Shown one piece after another: positions 37,535 through 48,600 of a stretch of DNA of 64,000 nt. The stretch comes from Numida meleagris (taxonomy: Eukaryota > Chordata > Aves > Galliformes > Numididae), in contig NC_034411.1 in NCBI RefSeq assembly GCF_002078875.1, forward strand, positions 32,692,260-32,756,259, given 5' to 3'. The notes beneath the pieces were generated by a model. It saw nothing but the letters and a program-made list of their open reading frames with translations. It did no database searches and had not been told where the DNA came from. Every line of letters starts with the position of its first letter. The first letter of the stretch is position 1. Position numbers and translations under genes: made by a program.

Positions 37535-38478
37535 ATTTAATGAATTATATTGTTAATGACATCTTTCCAGCGTGCTTTCATTTCTTGTATCTCCAGTGAT
37601 CCAGTTGTGTATGCCATGCTGTAATCAATTCAATGAGACTAGGTTGATGTGACAAGATCTACAAGGGTGTCTTTACTGAAAAATAAAGTAAAAAAAACCT
37701 TTAGCTCTTATCCTAGAGAGTTAGATTATCTGAGCTTTAACTTGTATTATCCTGAAGCCTGAAATACCGAGGCCATTTACATGCATTTTTTTTTCTGTTC
37801 AGTTGTATGCACAATTGGACTCATGTATTGTCATCTATTCCTCTGTAATTTTCACTTTTTAAATCTGCTGTTTGTTGGTTCGTTAATTCAAGGTGAGATT
37901 TACAATCGTTTCCTCTAACTTCGGTGAACAAACTGGTCTCCTCTGTAACAGTGCTCATGGCTGATCTGAGTATCCTTGTTTTTAAGGTAGACTTTGTATT
38001 GCTCTGGACCTGTGCAGTCCTTTACATTGACCCAGTGTTGAACACACATCTGGTTTTAACTTAAGTCTGATGTAAATGAGAACATAGAGTAATGGAGAAT
38101 CAAACTGATTTGTTCCTTCACTGCCCTTGTAAGCAAGACAATGTGCAGTGCTGTTATCAGTCTCTCTTTTAATCCACTCTGAAGGAATGAAAAGAAGAAA
38201 ACGTTAAAATATGACAGAGACAAAATACTGAAAACAAATACTCAAAACCTGAACAAAAATCATTATTAACAGATACAAGAAGATCTGTACATGATGCTGT
38301 CTTCTAGAATCTGGATAACAAAAACAGATGTTCTTTCATGCTTTTAAGAGTTATGTTAGAAATGTGAAATAGAAATGTGAAATACAAGAAATCCCAAAAT
38401 ATACCTATAAAAAGAGGATGTAAAGAGTGTGGTCCTCATTTCCTCAGTGTAATCCATACATGCACTACATCACATGAT
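37535..38478. other. unique AT-rich spacer
   Basis: Between the hAT terminus and the next CR1 I see no gene and no recognisable element. Confidence 0.5.
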
Positions 38479-38719
38479 AGGGGACATATAGATTGGACAT
38501 AAGGAAGAATTCTTTTACAATAAGGGTGGTGAAGCACTGGCACAGGTTGCCCAGAGATGCAGTGGATGCCTCATCCACCACAGAGACACTCAAGGTCAGG
38601 CTGGATGGTGCTCTGAGCAACGTGATGTAGCTGTAGTTGTCCCTGCTCATTGCTGCGGGGTTGGACCAGATGGCCTTCAAAGGTCCCTTCTAACTCAAAC
38701 AATTCTATGATTCTATGAT
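38479..38719 (+). mobile_element. CR1 LINE, 3'-end fragment
   Basis: This is a plus-strand CR1 copy of about 240 bases. It starts in the segment coding the end of ORF2 ('ttggacataaggaagaattcttt'), passes through 'gaagcactggcacaggttgcccagag' and the 'aaggtcccttctaa' block, and ends with two ATTCTATG octamers (38702-38717). Substitutions in ORF2 and only two tail units suggest intermediate age. Confidence 0.92.
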
Positions 38720-39078
38720 AATAAACACATGAATGCTTGTATTTGGTTGTTGGCTTAACAGATACCTGGCATGGAGCTACAGGAATTTTTACATACAAAA
38801 TAGCCTGGCTCTAGCAGACAAAAGGAAGAGACACCACACTCCAGATTAATACTTCCCAGGGCCTTTCATGAGAAAATGCCCAGCCACAGTACACAGGGCA
38901 TTCCTCCTTCCCCTGCTGGCACTGAGACCTGGGCTGCTCCCATCCATGACCATCCTCCCTAGAGATATCCAGCCTGGAAATGGAAATTTCACCATTTTAT
39001 TTGACTTTATTGTACCAAATTTGCAGATGAAGCCTTTTATTTACTGAAGTGCCAGTATTTCAAGCAGGATAAACTGGC

Positions 39079-39125
39079 TCATTGACTTCAGTAGAGCTTA
39101 GCTGATTGATGCAGGCTTTGGTATT
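39079..39125 (+). repeat. possible ancient amniote repeat fragment
   Basis: 'tcattgacttcagtagagcttagctgatt' resembles a motif common in turtle, crocodilian and old avian dispersed repeats ('attgacttcagtggagc...tgattta'). The match is short and from memory, so the family cannot be named. Confidence 0.35.
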
Positions 39126-40008
39126 GTCCCTGTTTGGTCAAACCTCATTCTGATCATTTTGTCAGAATTAATGAATACTGGAGGTAAGGGCTTGAACGCA
39201 TTTCACAAGCAGAAACAGTGAAATAGTCCTGTCTAATATACTTTGTGGACCAGCTTCACAAAGATTACTGTGGCCCCCAAAATCTATAGCCTCCCAGGGA
39301 AATATCTTACTGCAATTTCTATGTAAATATAAAGGGAGAATTTCCTGAAAGTAGAAAAGCTAGGATCAATCCTACATTCTTAATGATAGAATGTGGTACA
39401 TAAATTGCTCAGATTTTATAGAAATAATTGGATAAAATACATCTTGGGATGTCCAATAAAGACAGGTCTCCCAGGTGTCAGACGTCAAATATCACATCCC
39501 AGTGAAAATGTAGAAGGGTTGATTTCTAATTTTCTTTTGACATTCAGTGTAGAAGATAATGAAAATTGATAATAAACACAATAACTTCTTGTTATCTTTA
39601 GAAACATCAACCAAATCTAGTAGATGTTAAAATCTGAATTGCATAGGTACTATATGCTAAGACTAAGAGAAAAGTTCTTCTGGAGATCTTTTTCTGATTT
39701 GGGAAGAGGAAAGAGACCTTTTCCACTCAGTTAACCTAGAAATGTTTTAATGGTAAAAGAAAGCAGAACTAGTGTTAAGACTCAGCAATTTAAATATATA
39801 TAGCTCCACTGACATTCAATATGCTTCAATAATTGAGAAGTCTGGAAAATCTGTGTTCCTCATCTCTCCTTTCTAAATGGATTCCTGCATCCTAAATAGA
39901 AGGAAAGAACGTATTTTGAAGCTTCTGCTGTATCAGCCTGGTAAATTCTTTGCCCCATTAGTTGTCTAATTAGTACTTTATGACCAGCTTTTAACCTGTA
40001 ACAGTAGC

Positions 40009-40029
40009 TGGCAGTTTTAAAAACTGCCA
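40009..40029. repeat. perfect 21-bp palindrome
   Basis: TGGCAGTTTT (40009-40018) and AAAACTGCCA (40020-40029) are exact reverse complements around a single A. No promoter, terminator or gene context is seen. Confidence 0.9.
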
Positions 40030-40592
40030 AGTTTCTCTCTTGGCACTTAAAATTTAGAAGATCACAAAGTTAAATTCAAAGTGATGCTTAAAAGAAGTTA
40101 TAGTCACATAGGTATCACAAGGAACTGATCTGCATAGTCTGAATGATCCTATGGCTGTACAGCCAAATCCTTTTGTATGTGTCCTGATATATTTTGCACT
40201 AATATTAGTACATTATGGATCAGTGAATAAAAGGAAGACAGCTTTTGACTACAAAATTAAAGAAAACTAAAACTATTATTTTATTTTGTTTCTTATCTAT
40301 TTTTTTTTTCTGGAGAAAATCTTGACTTTTAAAACAAAAGCAGTCAGCTTTTTTTTTTATAGAATTAAAATAACACTTCAGGAGTTGAGAGCACTGCATT
40401 TTCTCTGACAATTTTCCTGATAAAGCATGACCTCCACTCATTATAATCATACATATATTTTCTGTCAAGTACAAGCTTTTAATCCAATATATGTGTTCAA
40501 TTGTGTAAACTATGTGTAATTATAATGCACCAGGCTTTGTTATCTTTTCACATGTGTTTTATGCTCCTTCCTTGCTTCTTGGTTCCAAATAT

Positions 40593-40631
40593 TATGGAAT
40601 AAAACTATGGAATAAAACTGTGGAATAAAAG
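40593..40631 (+). repeat. 13-bp unit in three tandem copies
   Basis: TATGGAATAAAAC occurs at 40593-40605 and 40606-40618, then as TGTGGAATAAAAG at 40619-40631. The third unit differs at two positions, which suggests stepwise duplication. Each unit contains AATAAA, but no upstream transcript is evident. Confidence 0.93.
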
Positions 40632-42159
40632 TTGGTAGAGGGGATAATTTTTGTCTCTAATTTTGCTCTTAATAACTGAATAGAATTTCTGTGGTGAATT
40701 TCTGTGACCAGAAGTGTAACATTATTTAATCACAGAGCCATTGCTTTTTTTAAAGGACAAGAACTGTGAAGAATTCTTAATGTTGTGAGAAAAAGCTGCT
40801 CCTGAAAATGAAAAAGTAGCCCTTTTACCCATCTTCTCTAAATACTGAAAAACAACTGAAATCCACTGAGCCTTCAAGTTTTGGTGAGAAAAATATTATT
40901 TCCTCTTTTTTTTATTGCCTCAGGCATCTATTCTGCATTACAGGGCAATTATTAGTGGCTTTTTTTTTTTAATGAGTTTGGATAAGAACGAACATTTTAA
41001 AAAAACATTTTACAGTTTGCTCAGTTGTAGCAAATAATTCATATTCCAAAACCATGAAAGTAACATTAGTCTCACCTTTTTTTCATTTACTTTTCCTAAT
41101 AGTTTTCTTGTATGTGACCTGCACTGTGGCATAAGGGATTCTAAATCTTCTATAACTCTGTTACCAACTGGGACAGGACACAGCTGCGATGAAGGAGAGA
41201 GGTCGCAGATTCTTCCTTAGCTGGTAGTATGGGTGGAGGCACTGGGACATGCAGGACTGCAGAAAACTTACATTCCCTTTTTCCTGTGTCCTTTCCAATA
41301 ACATTTCCAATTATATATTCACATATTTTATTCATAAACATTGAGCAGTGTAGCAGGCTAGACTGTTACTTGCATTTTGCACCTCTGCGATGGAAAAAAG
41401 AAGAAATAACAATTCTTGTTGTTCCCCTAGGACTTGTTGAGGTGAGCTGACATAAATAAATGCCTTGAACTTGCTTATTTGTCCTCCCCTGGTGCACAGG
41501 AATAGGAATCAGAAGGTGAGGGCAGATCAATGTACTAAGTAGAGCAGCTGAGTCAGGCAAGAAATATTGATATTTACCATTTGTTTGAGTCTTCAACAAA
41601 TAACCATCCCTTCCCTTGAAGTAGGCAAAGACAGAAAGGGACTCATGGTGTATGTTGTCTCTGGGCATTTCTGCAGAAATAAGGTGGTTTATGCAGTCTT
41701 AAAGGCTAGTGTCTCCAGAAAATTTTAGCTCATTTTGAATAACGCTGTCCTCCTCAAGCTGCTCTGGAAACCTTGGAGGATTTACCTGGAGGAAGTCTCT
41801 TGAGAGAAATCTCTTTCCTGAAAGAGTTTGTAAGAATCATATAGAGAAATTTCTCACTCTCTCACTGTGAGTCAAGAGGAACGTACTACATCAATGTTGG
41901 GTTCCTCCACATGTCCCTAAAATATACAATAATTATTCTAATTGTTTTCACCATATTCACAAAGGTTTCTGTGTGATTAATAAAAATGTATGAAGGGGAG
42001 ATTGGAAGTGCATGGAATGACATAAAAGTAGCAGCAAAAGTAGCAGCAACAGATTTGTTTTAAATATCTAGGTCTTTGGAAGCTTATGTGGCCAAACTTT
42101 CCCAACATTTAGAGGTTAACCCATAATTTCTATGAAAGTTTAAGTAAATCAACCATGAT

Positions 42160-42225
42160 CTAAATCTTGCTCCCATGAAGTCAGTGGGAGTTTTGCCACC
42201 AATTTTGAGTGGGAACAAGTCTGAG
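42160..42225. repeat. ancient palindromic dispersed repeat, fragment
   Basis: The core runs 'cttgctcccatgaagtcagt', then 'gggagttttgcc', and resembles a foldback repeat widespread in reptiles and old bird DNA ('ctcccattgaagtcaatgg', then 'gagttttgcc'). CTTGCTCCCA (42166-42175) and TGGGAACAAG (42210-42219) are inverted copies with one mismatch, so the 54-base core can fold. This supports an old MITE-like or foldback origin. The family identity is from memory only. Confidence 0.5.
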
Positions 42226-43099
42226 CTGTGTAATTGTTATTTAATGCCTCTGCCTATAGGAAAACTGAACACATTTATTTTGATTGGAAACAACATTGTA
42301 TAATATTTCCCCAAAACAGTGAGGCTCGTTGGCAGGTAGGAAATGTAATTCTTGGGGGGAAAATTTGCTCCAACTACTGTCACTTGCAATATATCACAAT
42401 GTAAATGTTAATTCTACTTAATGTTAAGGAAAACTGTCTAAAATAATTTAAGATGTAAGGAATTGCATTTAATGGAAGGGAATTTAAACATAACATTATG
42501 ATATACCAATAGGCTTATGTAAAAAGAAATGACTTGCCAGGAAATTGTTCATATCAGGTTAAGTCATGCCATAGGTAATACTCAAAATGAAGACAGTGAT
42601 GGAAGTACCCAAAACAATGAGGCTCAGAAATAAACTTGTCCTCACTGCACACAGTAGAAGCAGAAAGTAATTTGTGACACCTCTTTTTCATGGAGAAGCA
42701 TCCTTTCCTTCCTCAATACACAAGCTTTTATTCCTTTCACTAGTATATGACAGTGATGGAGGAGAATATACTAGTTCTTCAACCACTTTCAACCTGGTTG
42801 GTCCAGGGGAATCCTGTTGTTGTGTTGGAACAGGTTTTGTGGACTCACTCTGACACCCAGATATTTCTTTCTCCCACACAGATGTAAAATACAAAAAAAA
42901 AATGTCACTTCAGAAAAGTTTTCATCTTGATTAAATCCCTAGGGCAAGTACACAACCTTATGGACAAAATGTGTAGCAGATATTTGATATAAAGCAATGT
43001 GCATCACATCTTTGGCAAAATGTAAATAATTTATTGAGAACTGTGAAAGCTGTGCAATTGTAAAATATCTCTGTGTGTCCAGAAGTGGACTGAAAGCCA

Positions 43100-43565
43100 T
43101 CTGTTTTGGTTTTACTTGGCAGGCAGCTAAACACTGCACAATCATTCACTCACTCTTCCCCTAAGTTGGATGAGGGAGAGAACTTGTGGGTAAAAATACA
43201 GATAAAACTATTTACTAAGACAAGAGAGGAAAATGGAAATAAATATGCAATAATAACTATATATATATATATGTATGCATATATATATATGCAATGCAAT
43301 CACTTGCCATCCAGTGTTAGTGTACTGACCTGGAAACCAGGGCACGAATAGGACCTCTTGGCTCAGAGTGAAGACACTGGTGTGGAGCTTCTTACCCAGC
43401 TGGGAAGAGAGAAGCTAGGGATGGCGGACCATGCTGTCCCCAGATGACATCTTGTGTCAGCAGATCAATGAGGAAGGAGGAAACATGTCCCATTATGTCC
43501 TCTGCTATCAATCATATAATATTTCCTCAGTACGACTATTGTCTTCTTTGCTCACACTTGAGAAT
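43100..43565 (-). mobile_element. avian ERV LTR-like segment, antisense
   Basis: Starting near 43110, 'ttacttggcaggcagctaaacac', then 'cattcactcactcttcccc' and 'ggatgagggagagaa', follow the order of a long terminal repeat common in bird genomes, read on the complement. The later 'gcaatgcaatcacttgcc' and 'tgtcccattatgtcctctgctat' blocks (about 43290-43500) fit the same LTR more loosely. No gag, pol or env sequence adjoins, so it would be a solo LTR or a fragment. The boundaries are estimates and no target duplication was identified. Confidence 0.5.
43259..43290 (+). repeat. (AT)n microsatellite, interrupted
   Basis: An AT array (43259-43272), then GTATGC, then a second AT array (43279-43290). 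It lies within the LTR-like segment and probably grew there after insertion. Confidence 0.93.
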
Positions 43566-45443
43566 GGCTGCCATTGATCAATTGATGTTTATTGTGGCTG
43601 TAAGAGGAATCCTAGATAAATCTATGCAGGGAAAATCTTGCAGTTGTGCCCTGCTACTGCCATGAAAGCTGTTCAGTCTAGGCTGTCCTTCCTTGAGGAA
43701 GAAGACAATGTCACCTCCAAGGTTTTCCTCTCCTTTCCTTTTAGGCCAGGAAGGCTTATCTTCAGTAGCCAGGAATCTTAGCAGAAAAAGCGAATACTCA
43801 TAATCACACATGACTACATTGCACATGAATATCAGTATTTCTGGGAGGGGCAGCACCTTCTCAATATCACTCAATATCCAAAATCTCCTTGCATGAATGA
43901 TGGCAGAAAGATGATCAATATAGAGAGGTGATCTTGCCAAACTGAAACACAAGGAAGAAGATACAGGAGTTTTGTAATCCTTCCCTTACATAGCCCAGCT
44001 GCACAGCATTTTCTGTCATGCATTTACTTTTTATAAGGCTTTGTAGGGAATTCTACTTTGTGTTATACTGACTTCTGTGTAGTCTGACACATAATTTATA
44101 AGACTATAAAGACAGGCCATATTTTAAGAAAGAGGCAAAGAACCAGAGGAAAGGTTGAGTCTTCAGTCTGACTTCTGCATTTCATGACATTTGAGAACTT
44201 GATTTATCAACCGTAATGTTACATTAACATAAGAATATGGTTTCCTAAGACCTTCTGATAGAATTAAGAAAAAAAGAAATGCAGAAGTCCTGAGTGTAAC
44301 ACTACTTGTTTCTTCTGTATTTACATTGTTTCCATGAAGAAGACCAGATTGTGCTTTGCAGCTTTACTACTCTTAAAGCTCAAAAGGAAGATCCCATGTT
44401 CAGTAAACCAGACAGCTTTTGCCCTTAGACTCAGAGGAGTGTAATTGTTTTCTCCTTAGTGCATTGTGCTTTCTGCAAAGGATGAAGAAAAGAGCAATGT
44501 CTGATTGCTATCCACACTCCAACCTGTTACCAGGGGAGGCGGATAGGTATTTAATGGATAGGACTCTGGTTCTACTCTGTGGCAGGTTTAAGATACCAAG
44601 AATGATGAACCTCTTTTTGCTCTGAACTGTGGTGATAACCCTGTGTGCATTAGTAGCTTCTATAAATGCTGCAGTTTCTAAAATAATTGAAGTTTACACT
44701 TAAAATGTAGATTAATTGACATTGTAAATCTCTGTGATTTTGTCTTTTTTTTTTTAACCTCTTCCCTCAGGAATGAAACAAAAAGCATTAAAAACAGAAA
44801 GAAAAAATGATTCATTTAAAAATTCACTAATTTTGATTTTTTTGTTCAAATTTCTCTTTTGTTTCGAGATTTATTGTGATTGTATTAAAGATTTTACTAC
44901 TTAAAATTGAATTAAATGTCAAAGTGGCATATTTTCCTGGACCCTTTTAAAATCATTGCAGTTTATAACTAATTTTCCTGACAACTAATCTTCCTTTAGA
45001 AGCAACTGAACATTTTACTCCCTGAGATAAATGGGATTCACTGAGTTTAAGCAGCTCACAGGAGACTCCATGTTTAGTTCAAATTTCATTTGGTAAACCT
45101 CAAGCAGAAAAACTTCGCTAACTTTTGTGCCAGTTCAATTCACTTATCTCTTAGTTACTTCACATCCATCTCTTGCTAACTTTGTATTGATTCACTGCAC
45201 GTTTAAATTTTTCCATATACTTTCTTATAGACATATTCTCGGAGTTTGAACATTCTGAAGAAGGGAAGCCGAGAATTTCTCATAAGTACTCAGGCCTCTG
45301 ACTACAGACTCTTCCTATTAAGCCTGTCTATATTATATTTGCTTTCTGAAATGTGGTTTATGAATAGCCTACTTCTTTATAGGGTGGACTTCTCAATAAT
45401 TATAAGGGAACAGTTATGTCATGGCCTGAACTGATGATTGAGC
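43566..45443. other. unique noncoding DNA
   Basis: No gene or element is recognised. A 124-codon minus-strand frame (43578-43952) shows no known motif. Confidence 0.5.
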
Positions 45444-45650
45444 ATGTGGTGAAGGGAGTGGCTGGCCCAGGAAGCACAGGTGCAAGCAATTCACCTGTGC
45501 TTTCCACCTGACTGGAAGGGGTAGACCCTGGGCTCATTTAAGTGCTAGCCTCTAGAGATAGAATGCCTTCTGGATGAAGGCTGCTTCCTGAGGGGGAGTG
45601 GTCTGTAGTTAGTGAGCCTATCACCAGTGGGGTAAGTTAACGTTTTCCTC
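45444..45650 (+). mobile_element. candidate solo LTR or LTR fragment
   Basis: This is a GC-richer island in AT-rich DNA. It begins TGTGGTGAAGGGAGTGG, carries an 11-base perfect hairpin (45472-45482 with 45492-45502, containing AGCACAGGTG), then 'gaccctgggctcatttaag' with a TTTAAG that could act as a TATA-like box. This organisation resembles avian ERV U3/R sequence as I remember it. No terminal CA or flanking duplication was fixed, and no internal viral sequence is present. It could instead be a nonviral repeat. Confidence 0.4.
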
Positions 45651-48600
45651 TTTGTGATCATTGTTGTTCCTAATGGTGTTTTGCCTGGTATTGCAAAGAA
45701 CTTATCAGAAGCAATTTTACTGCTTCTAAAGATCAATGATAATGAATCAGAAAGAAACTTCATTAGAGTTCAGGTGATACATTCTTACAATCTAGCAAAT
45801 ATAAAAGCCCAGAATGTTTCTATATCATTGTTTATGTATTTCATCCCCATATTTCTCTCTTTCAAAACTTTCCTTTGCAGTTCAAGGTGTTGATCATAAA
45901 TGAGATAATTTGTGTGCTATCACAAAAAAAATCCTCCCCTGTAAACCCCCTGAAGTCTTCTTCATTAAGCTGAAGCCAGTTATTTGGAACTACTGTTTGA
46001 GATAAGCCAAGGTGGCCATGAAGTATTGCTGCACTTCTGTTGGCTTGGAAATGGCTGTTTTGTTCATAGTCTGTACCACTGCAGGCCAAGGTAAATATGC
46101 TACTGTGAGCGCTAAAGCCTGGTTAGCTTCCTGCGTTATCTGCTGTAGCCAAGATAGACTATTTGTGTGAGTAGGAAAGGTCTGTTGCTGGCAAGAGTTG
46201 CTTTAGTTGCAGTGGAAATGTGTTGATTACCCTACCAAGGCTGATGGAGAATGATATGTTCCTCAAAACCAAATGTAACAATGAGTATGTATGCATTTTC
46301 ATTCTCTTCCAATAGGCTTTATGCAAGTGGTACCATTAGGGGTCTTTAAAATGCTGGAGGACTGGTGTTGTGATTACATGTTCTGGAGCGCTTCTACAGT
46401 CACTTCTTCTACTTTGTTTAGTAATTGCTTTCTTAAATCCTGCCAGTATCTCCCAAAATATTTCTCACCTTGTCTATACTGCCTATACAAAGTTTTCCAA
46501 AATGCTGCACTAATTCTTGTGGGATAAGAAAGCATTTCCTTATCGTTTATTGGAGAAGGAGCAGGCAGCTTCTTACATGAGGTATGTTCTCAATGATACA
46601 GATAAGAAGGGACAATGGCTGCGCATTCACCTACATGAAATGAATGCCTGTGGCCAGTGACACATGCTAAACACAATGACACACCTGGCCACTGTATTCC
46701 TCATGATCCCGAAGTCCTACTGAATTTAAATTTTATTTTAGTACATGCCCAGGAATAAAATATTTCCACAATCTCTTGCTGTGTGGATATTTTATTACCT
46801 TGTACATGAAATTGCAATGGCAGTAGATAAAGTGCAATCCTGCAGCACAGCAGAAAGCACAATTAGATCTAATGATAATTAACTAAGAATTCAGAGGTAT
46901 CTTTGACTATATTTCACCAGGCACAGAGGGTACTCAAGTTCTTTAGAGTAGAACTTTGATTTTGTGGTGCTGAAGTCTCGGTGTGAAGTGCTCTTAACAT
47001 TTTCTGCCTTGAGTTGGTAATACTCCTTAGTTATTACTTTTGTCTTGGGGAGATAAATACTTACACTCCATCATCAACTCCTCAGTGTTATTCTCCCATT
47101 TGATATATCACCCTTCTAGCTCTTGAAATACAGCTGCTGCCCCATGCATCACCTCTTTACCTACTGCACTCTGCTTTACTGGGGCAAAAAAATAAATACA
47201 ACAGCTGCAGATGAAAGGCACAGGCTGGTTCTTGCTTTGTTTTCACTGAGCCCTACCGTAGAGTCTTTGTGGGATACATGTTGAAGGCTGCAGGAGAAAG
47301 GGATGAGAGGCATAGAAGCACAGTTCCTACTGCTGCAGTTTGTGTCTGTAATAATTACAAGGTTAAAAAATGATAGCTCCTTAATTTCACTTTAGCAGAG
47401 TTGGAAAAATGTACAAGTTGCCTGCCCTACAAACAAAATATGTGGTCTGTGTTATGTTATTGCCACACTTCCTCCAGGAATGGTTCCCAAGGATGCAATG
47501 CAAGTGTAAAGGACTGACTTCACAGTCAGGAAGTCTATACAATTGTTTTTTAGCCCTGTTTTCTGCTGTAGCAACTTGCTCTTTTCAAACTTGTCTTGCA
47601 GACACTCTGCTCTGTGTTAACTCATATTTTCATATTCATTTTATAAGATAGGTCATAAACTTTCTTTCTGGAAAACAGAAATAAAATCAGGCATTATGGA
47701 AATACAAAGGGCAGTGCCATTGTTGTGGGATTCCTGTGAACTTTTGCAACTCGTTTTGGGATGCTCGCCATATCCAAGCAGCTCTCTCTTTATATAGCTA
47801 GTAGGAAATTATGGCCTTAGACTTCCTCTACACTTGCATGCAGAAAAGCTATTAACTTATGCAGAAAGCAAATATTTCTATCCACATTTGAGAGTTTTAG
47901 TGCAGATATGTTATGTCAGAGATGAACTGTACTGCTTGACTTTGAACTGAAGGCAGCAGCATTATGTAATGCTTATTGCATGGAAACTGCTGAGTCACAG
48001 CCTGAACCACTGTTTGAGTACCTGGAGACCTCACGACTGGTCAGCCCTGGGAGCACAAGTGAAGGTCCCTCTTGGACCTCATTTAAGGGGTGACTGCCAC
48101 TGAGCAAGAATCTCTTGTTGGAGAGATCCACTCCTTTGTGCAGTTTCTTTTGTGAGCTGAGATCCTCAGAGATGGATAAGCATTTCTTTCTTTTCTTTTT
48201 TTCTTCCCATCGTGCTGGTCCTTCTGCCATTACACTTATTAATTTTCAAATTTGTGTTGCAAAGGGGCATTCATGAGAGCTATCCCACTCTTTCGTGCTC
48301 TGATTTACTCTAAGCTTGCTGTGTCTAGAATTAGCTGTAAACATGTCCTTGGCAGCTACACAGGCAAAGGTTGCTGCTGTGGTCCAAATCAGATGAGTCT
48401 CTGAGTGCTGCTGGAAAGAGAGCACCTTCTGCTTCCATTGTCCTCTGTGCAAATTGACAGCATTGCAACACATATTACATAGCCCACCAGGTTGCAGGGT
48501 TGGGCTAACAATTCACAGCTTTTTCCTGTGCCTTCATCCAGATTACCAGCAAGAAAACTATGGTCAAATTTCAAGAGTGACAACAATAGGACAGGCTAAA

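Larger units (their letters stand above)
38720..43099. other. mostly unique noncoding DNA
   Basis: No gene is recognised. Two ancient repeat-like segments (39079-39125 and 42160-42225), a perfect palindrome (40009-40029) and a 13-base tandem triplet (40593-40631) are listed separately. A palindrome-free T-run tract at about 40300-40360 is low complexity. Confidence 0.5.

Noticed and set aside
37375..37599. 74-codon plus-strand frame rich in Gly, Ala and Pro, with CpG-rich DNA that might be a CpG-island promoter
   Set aside because: The GC-rich part is the 5' leader of the hAT transposon ending at 37534, so composition and openness are explained by the element.
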